Source: an uncultured bacterium
GTDB lineage: Bacteria > CALINM01
Reading direction: 5' to 3'
Length of the DNA stretch: 36,089 bases
NCBI GenBank assembly: GCA_938045315.1
Contig: CALINM010000239.1
Coordinates: 1-36,089 of the forward strand
Shown here: piece after piece, positions 31,384-36,089 of the stretch
How positions within the stretch are numbered: position 1 is the stretch's first letter
Layout: the number at the start of each line of letters is the position of its first letter
Program-made: the position numbers and the translations under genes
The notes under the pieces: generated by a model
Seen by the model: only the letters and a program-made list of their open reading frames with translations
Told to the model about the DNA's origin: nothing
Database searches by the model: none

Positions 31384-34077
31384 ATGGGTTTTAAAGTCAC
31401 AAAGTTAGCTTTTTTGGTATGCCTTTTTGTTTTCATCGGTATGCCATTTAATAGAGCGATCGGGATTGAGATAGAAAAATTAAGATTGAATATTAGTAGT
31501 GTCGACTTTCAGGAACTGGATGAGGCTTTGAAATTTACATTAAAAGCGGAAAAATCTATAAATTTTACAAGCTATATTCAAGAAAATCCCTGGAAATTGA
31601 TTGTTGAACTACCAGTTGTTGATATTAGTAAATTTTCAGGTGATAAGGTGATAAATAAAGGGATAGTTCAAAGCTATTCAATACAGCAAAAGGGAAAAAA
31701 TGAAAATTATACAGGTGTTTTAGAAATAAATTTTACTTCAAGACCTCGATACAACATAGAGAAGATCGATAAGGGCATAGTTATAACTGTAAGTAAAAGT
31801 TCCTATGCAAAAAGTGAGGAGAAAAATTTAGAAAATTCCTCGCGCATATCAATTAAGAATGTGATTTATTCTGGAGAGGGAAATAAGTTTATTATGATTC
31901 TTGAAACCACCGGGAAGCCAGAGTTTCTTAACTACACATTAAATAATCCTTTAAGGATTGTTTTTGATATAACTAATGCAAGCTATGAACATCCAAATAA
32001 TGAATTTATTGTTAAAAACTCTTTCATCAGTGGCATAAGGGTAGATAGATTTCCTGGGATGACGAGAATGTTTGTAGATGTTTCTTCAGGGAAGCTGCCT
32101 GTTTTTGTTCCAAAGGCTGAAAATAATAAGTTAATTATTGAATTTGCTTTAGATGATGAAAAAGAATCTTTAAAAAAAGTGGCAAATATTGATGCTGTTG
32201 ATTTTTCTGTAAGAAATGGCATGACCCAGATTAGGGTAAAGAAAGCTGGATATCAGGACTTTAAAGCATTAAAGTTGAAAGAAACAGTGCTAGTTTTCGA
32301 TATTAGTAATGTAAGTGTTAACAAAACTATTCAGAAAACTTATGATACATCTGAAGCAAGCGATTTACTTAAGAGTTTTACAATTTATCAATTAAAACCT
32401 ATGGAGGAAAATAAAGCAAGGATTGTTATCGATTTGAAAGGAGCTTTTCCTTATCGGAGTTATAAGGAAGGGGATGATTTAGTCCTTGAATTCTATAAGG
32501 AAGTTCCAATTGCTCAGGCAAAAAAAGAAGAGTCAATTAAAACAAGAGAAATTATAGCACAAAAAGATACTTCTGAATCTACGCAAATTGTAGTGAAAAA
32601 GGAAGATACTTCAATAGCACAAAAATCTGATCAGCAAGAGAAAAAGCAGGAAGAAATAAAAATAAAGGAAGAAGTTAAGCAACCTTCTACAGAAATAAAA
32701 GTTTCTATAAAATCAAAGCAAGAAGTACCTGAGACAGCCACTCAACAACAGCAATACAAAGGCATTCCAATTACAATAACACTAAAAGATGCAGATATTC
32801 AGCATATATTGAAACTCCTTGCAGATGCTGCCAGAGAAGATGGTCAGATATTAAACATTGTGGCAAGCGATGACGTTAAAGGAAAACTAAGTATTCAGTT
32901 AGAGAAAGTGCCGTGGGATCAGGTTCTTGATCTTGTTCTTGAGGTAAATAACCTGGGAATGAAAAAAATCGGGAATATAATAAGAATTATGCCAAAAGAA
33001 AGGCTTAAAAGGGAACAAGAAGAATTACTTGCTGCTAGTAAAGTTAAAGAAAAATTAGGTACCCTGGAGTTAGAGATAATTCCTATAAATTTTGCAGAGG
33101 CTCAAGAGTTAGTTGATAAGATTAAGCCACTTTTAAGTTCCAGGGGTACCGTTAGTGTGGACAAAAGGAATAATTCTCTTATAATTAATGATTTAAAAGA
33201 ATACATTATTGAAGCCAAAAAATTAATTACAAAGCTTGATAACCCACCACAGCAGGTAGTAATAGAAGCAAGAGTAGTTGAAGCAGCATCTGATTTTTCG
33301 AGGGAGATTGGTATTCAATGGGGAGTTAGATATGCACAAAATTACAATAATAATTACAGATGGGGTATATCAGGGCCTGGGACGAGAGCCGATACTACAA
33401 CCAATACAGTAGATATTTTAACCGGCATAGGTGGTACAGGCCTTTTAAGTCCACCTGCTCCAGCTGTGCCATATTTTGTTAATTTACCAGCTACTATAGG
33501 ACAGGGTGCGGGGGGTGGTATAAACTTTGCTCTTGTAAATCTCAAATCCGGGCATGCCCTTGACATTCAGCTAAGTGCCTTAGAAAATCGTGGTATGGGT
33601 AAAATCCTTTCGAGACCAAAGATCACAACTCTAAATAATGTGGAGGCAAATATTCAACAGGGCTCATCTATACCTTACGAAACCCTCTCTGATAAAGGTA
33701 CTCAAACCCAGTTTATTGATGCAAATCTTCAGTTGACAGTTACACCCAGGATAACGCCTGATAACTCTATAATTTTAAAAGTTAAAGTAAGTAATAATAA
33801 TCCCAATACTTCTTTAAGAAGTGCAAGGGGAGTTCCCAGTATTGATAAAAATGAAGCGACCACAGAGATACTTGTTAGAGATGGTCAGACTATTGTAATT
33901 GGTGGTATTATAAGAAATAAAGAATCAGTCTCTAAAAATGGTATACCCTTTTTGATGGATATACCTGTAATTGGCTGGCTTTTTAGAAAGGAAATTAAAA
34001 CTGTTGAAAATAGAGAACTTCTTATTTTTTTGACACCTAATATTGTTAAGAAAATTACAGAAACTGAAGCTTCATGA
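31384..34077 (+). CDS. pilQ: Type IV pilus secretin PilQ
   Basis: Outer-membrane channel through which the pilus passes, 897 residues. I take ATG 31384, which follows AGGAGGG, instead of an earlier ATG inside pilP. Order: signal peptide (1-~27), three AMIN-like peptidoglycan-binding domains (~32-139, ~154-259, ~267-374), a charged Lys/Glu/Gln linker (~377-459), an STN domain (~460-539), a secretin N1 domain (~560-620), and the secretin barrel with the late VPSIDKNEATTEILVRDGQT and GGIIRNKE. Three AMIN domains is one more than in many PilQ proteins. Overlaps aroC by four bases. Confidence 0.93.
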   Translation: MGFKVTKLAFLVCLFVFIGMPFNRAIGIEIEKLRLNISSVDFQELDEALKFTLKAEKSINFTSYIQENPWKLIVELPVVDISKFSGDKVINKGIVQSYSIQQKGKNENYTGVLEINFTSRPRYNIEKIDKGIVITVSKSSYAKSEEKNLENSSRISIKNVIYSGEGNKFIMILETTGKPEFLNYTLNNPLRIVFDITNASYEHPNNEFIVKNSFISGIRVDRFPGMTRMFVDVSSGKLPVFVPKAENNKLIIEFALDDEKESLKKVANIDAVDFSVRNGMTQIRVKKAGYQDFKALKLKETVLVFDISNVSVNKTIQKTYDTSEASDLLKSFTIYQLKPMEENKARIVIDLKGAFPYRSYKEGDDLVLEFYKEVPIAQAKKEESIKTREIIAQKDTSESTQIVVKKEDTSIAQKSDQQEKKQEEIKIKEEVKQPSTEIKVSIKSKQEVPETATQQQQYKGIPITITLKDADIQHILKLLADAAREDGQILNIVASDDVKGKLSIQLEKVPWDQVLDLVLEVNNLGMKKIGNIIRIMPKERLKREQEELLAASKVKEKLGTLELEIIPINFAEAQELVDKIKPLLSSRGTVSVDKRNNSLIINDLKEYIIEAKKLITKLDNPPQQVVIEARVVEAASDFSREIGIQWGVRYAQNYNNNYRWGISGPGTRADTTTNTVDILTGIGGTGLLSPPAPAVPYFVNLPATIGQGAGGGINFALVNLKSGHALDIQLSALENRGMGKILSRPKITTLNNVEANIQQGSSIPYETLSDKGTQTQFIDANLQLTVTPRITPDNSIILKVKVSNNNPNTSLRSARGVPSIDKNEATTEILVRDGQTIVIGGIIRNKESVSKNGIPFLMDIPVIGWLFRKEIKTVENRELLIFLTPNIVKKITETEAS

Positions 34078-35264
34078 GATATCTATCATCTGGAGAGTCT
34101 CACGGTCCAAAACTAACCGTGATACTAGATGGCTATCCTGCTGGAGTCTCTATAGACCCTTCATTTGTTCAAAAAGAGTTAACTCGAAGAAAGGTAGGTT
34201 ACGGTCGTGGGAAACGTATGCTTATAGAAGATGACAGGGTGAATTTTACTTCTGGCTTACGTTTTTCAGAAACAACTGGTTCTCCCATATGTATGGAAAT
34301 CGAAAACAAAGATTTCTGTAACTGGAAAGATATAATGGATCCCTTTGCAAGCTATAGTGATAAAAAAGCTGTATATAAACCAAGACCTGGACATGCAGAT
34401 TTATCAGGATTAATAAAGTATGAGAGAAGGGATATAAGAGATATTCTAGAGCGGGCAAGTGCTCGAGAAACGGCTTTAAAGGTTGCTGTTGGTGCTTTAT
34501 CAAAAATACTACTTTCAAATTTTGATATTAAAGTATATAGCTGGGTTTGGCAAATAGGAGGAGTAGGTTTAAATTGGAGTGATGAGCTTTTGCAATTACT
34601 TAATAAAAAAAGGGATGTTAAAATGCTTCATAATATGGCTGAGAAAAATGATTTAAGAATTCCCATTAAAGATAGAAAAAGTGTATATGAAAAGATTGAT
34701 TTTGCAAAAAAAGAGGGAGATTCTTTAGGTGGGGTTTTTACTGTGGTTGTAAAAGGTGTTCCAATAGGTCTTGGGTCACATATACAATATGATAAAAAAC
34801 TTGATTATAAATTAGCGGGAAACTTGATGTCAATTCCAGCTGTAAAAGCTGTTTCAATAGGTGGTGGATTCTTTTCTTCCCAGCTTACGGGTAAAAATTT
34901 TCATGATGCCATATTTATTAATAAAAGTGGAATTTTCAGAAAAACTAACTATGCAGGTGGTATAGAAGGTGGTATTTCTAATGGAGAAGATATTGTTATT
35001 ACCTGCTTTATGAAACCTATACCTACTTTACTAACACCCCTTCCTTCTATTGATTTTAAACATGGGAAATCATCAGAGGCAGTCTATGAAAGGTCAGATA
35101 TTACAGCTGTTCCAGCCTGTTCAGTAGTGGCTGAAGCTGTGGCTGCTTTTACAATAGCTGATGCATTTACAGATAAATTTGGGAAGGATACTCTTCAGGA
35201 GATAAAAAGAAACTTTAATTCCTATCGGAAAATCTTGAATAAAATATGGAAAAAATTTACATAA
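34074..35264 (+). CDS. aroC: Chorismate synthase
   Basis: Last step of the shikimate pathway, EPSP to chorismate, using reduced FMN as cofactor, which the nearby riboflavin genes ultimately supply. The 396-residue frame starts SSGESHGPKL and has KPRPGHADL, ERASARETALKVAVGAL and, near the end, DITAVPACSVVAEAV, all family marks. ATG overlaps the pilQ stop. It stands between pilQ and aroK, where many proteobacteria have pilQ directly followed by aroK-aroB. Confidence 0.95.
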   Translation: MRYLSSGESHGPKLTVILDGYPAGVSIDPSFVQKELTRRKVGYGRGKRMLIEDDRVNFTSGLRFSETTGSPICMEIENKDFCNWKDIMDPFASYSDKKAVYKPRPGHADLSGLIKYERRDIRDILERASARETALKVAVGALSKILLSNFDIKVYSWVWQIGGVGLNWSDELLQLLNKKRDVKMLHNMAEKNDLRIPIKDRKSVYEKIDFAKKEGDSLGGVFTVVVKGVPIGLGSHIQYDKKLDYKLAGNLMSIPAVKAVSIGGGFFSSQLTGKNFHDAIFINKSGIFRKTNYAGGIEGGISNGEDIVITCFMKPIPTLLTPLPSIDFKHGKSSEAVYERSDITAVPACSVVAEAVAAFTIADAFTDKFGKDTLQEIKRNFNSYRKILNKIWKKFT

Positions 35265-35770
35265 TAGGATTTATGGGATCTGGCAAAACTACTGTTGGTA
35301 AAATTCTTGCAAAAAGATTAGGTTGGCGTTTTATAGATGTGGATGATGTTATAGAAACAAGAAAAGGACTTTCCATAAAGGAGATATTTAATAATTTTGG
35401 TGAGAAGTATTTTAGAGAATTAGAAAAAGAAGTATTATTAACGTTTGTCGACTTTCAAAGAGTAGTTGTATCGGTAGGAGGGGGGCTACCAGTTTATTTC
35501 GATAATATGGAGTTTATGTTAGAAACAGGTTTTGTTGCATACCTTGAGGTGGATGAAGATATTTTACTTGATAGACTAAATCAAAAGAATGAGAAGCTAA
35601 AAAGACCTCTTGTTATTAGAAATGATAGAGATAAACTAATCAACCTTCTTCAAGAAAGAAAGAAGTTTTACGAAAAGGCACATATAAAAATAAAATGTGA
35701 TGTTAAGAGGCCATCTCAAATTGCTAAAGAGATTATCGAGAGTTTCCTGTTATGGAAGAAATCTCATTGA
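35246..35770 (+). CDS. aroK: Shikimate kinase
   Basis: Phosphorylates shikimate at the 3-hydroxyl with ATP. A 174-residue P-loop kinase with Walker A GFMGSGKTTVGK (8-19), the shikimate-binding DVDDVIE region, EKYFRELE and SVGGGLPVY, and the lid region with RPL. It starts inside aroC (19-base overlap) and is overlapped by aroB, so the three are coupled. Confidence 0.95.
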   Translation: MEKIYIIGFMGSGKTTVGKILAKRLGWRFIDVDDVIETRKGLSIKEIFNNFGEKYFRELEKEVLLTFVDFQRVVVSVGGGLPVYFDNMEFMLETGFVAYLEVDEDILLDRLNQKNEKLKRPLVIRNDRDKLINLLQERKKFYEKAHIKIKCDVKRPSQIAKEIIESFLLWKKSH

Positions 35771-36089
35771 TATTTAGTTCAAAAATAAGGTCTGTAAAAA
35801 TTTTTACCGGGATGTATGCATTACAAGCAATTTCAAAGATCATCAATGACAATTACAGTAGCAAAGTAGTAATAACTAATAAAACTATCTGGAAAATATG
35901 GAAAAATTACTTTGAAGAAAACATTAAAGATTTTTTTGTTTATCAAATAGATGATGGAGAGAAATATAAAAACTATAAGACTATTTCCAAAATATATGAA
36001 TTTCTTTTAAATGTGGGTGCTACCAGGAAAACTGCTCTTATTGGTTTTGGTGGTGGTGTAGTTGGAGATATTACTGGTTTTGTAGCATC
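35752..36089 (+). CDS. aroB: 3-dehydroquinate synthase, N-terminal part (3' cut by window)
   Basis: Second shikimate-pathway enzyme, DAHP to 3-dehydroquinate, NAD- and metal-dependent. ATG 35752 lies inside the aroK end (19-base overlap) and the frame stays open to the window edge, 112 codons. The visible part has the nucleotide-binding IGFGGGVVGDITGFVA at the very end, which identifies AroB, preceded by DDGEKYKNYKTI, matching the usual GE..K..K segment. The rest lies beyond the window. Confidence 0.92.
   Translation, partial: MEEISLIFSSKIRSVKIFTGMYALQAISKIINDNYSSKVVITNKTIWKIWKNYFEENIKDFFVYQIDDGEKYKNYKTISKIYEFLLNVGATRKTALIGFGGGVVGDITGFVA

Overview
The window is a 36-kb piece of an AT-rich bacterial chromosome made of three parts: a left housekeeping block (1 to about 2450), an accessory block full of broken genes (about 2480 to 12981), and a long, tightly packed right housekeeping block (about 12990 to 36089). 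Gene content and order fit a Gram-negative, probably anaerobic bacterium. The order pheT-ihfA-merR, the run fabF-rpiB/glyA-dCMP deaminase-nrdR-ribD-ribE-ribBA-ribH-nusB, and pilMNOPQ next to aro genes recall Geobacter-like Deltaproteobacteria and Deferribacterota. With the low GC, I favour Deferribacterota or a neighbouring phylum, but this comes from remembered gene order and was not searched.

Left block: the 3' end of pheT, an IHF/HU gene and a MerR regulator form one rightward operon, followed by tRNA-Pro(GGG). pfkA is read leftward toward the tRNA from its own good promoter.

Accessory block: it is visibly richer in G and C than its flanks and largely decayed. It holds a PBP1A pseudogene, a broken coiled-coil membrane protein, an intact-looking alpha/beta hydrolase, a DUF4143 ATPase with an amber codon near its end, two related DDE insertion-sequence remnants, a HicB antitoxin gene with a nonsense-mutated hicA, an exported HEAT-like protein with a stop in its signal peptide, a short beta-carbonic-anhydrase-like gene and a decayed tnpB. 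Palindromic elements with GTAGGGGC and GCCCCTAC ends are scattered through it and absent from the flanks. One lies inside an IS remnant, and a longer composite element occurs twice. Three genes here have a promoter -10 box only 5 to 6 bases before the start codon, which suggests leaderless mRNAs.

Right block: phoU and an orphan small gene lead to a strong promoter at 14148-14175. It starts a lipid operon: yceD(DUF177)-rpmF-plsX-fabH-acyl-CoA dehydrogenase-fabD-fabG-acpP, then a hairpin terminator or attenuator, then fabF. The operon continues as an rpiB-glyA gene fusion, dCMP deaminase, nrdR, the complete riboflavin set ribD-ribE-ribBA-ribH, nusB and a stand-alone M17 peptidase N-terminal-domain protein. 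A second promoter precedes a small XRE regulator, the type IV pilus assembly genes pilMNOPQ, and aroC-aroK-aroB (aroB cut by the window end). Most neighbours overlap by 4 to 19 bases, so translational coupling is pervasive.

I found no CRISPR array, prophage or clearly new defence system. The most unusual observations are the RpiB-GlyA fusion, the acyl-CoA dehydrogenase inside the fatty-acid synthesis operon, the leaderless promoters limited to the accessory block, and the hairpin repeat family that invaded that block.
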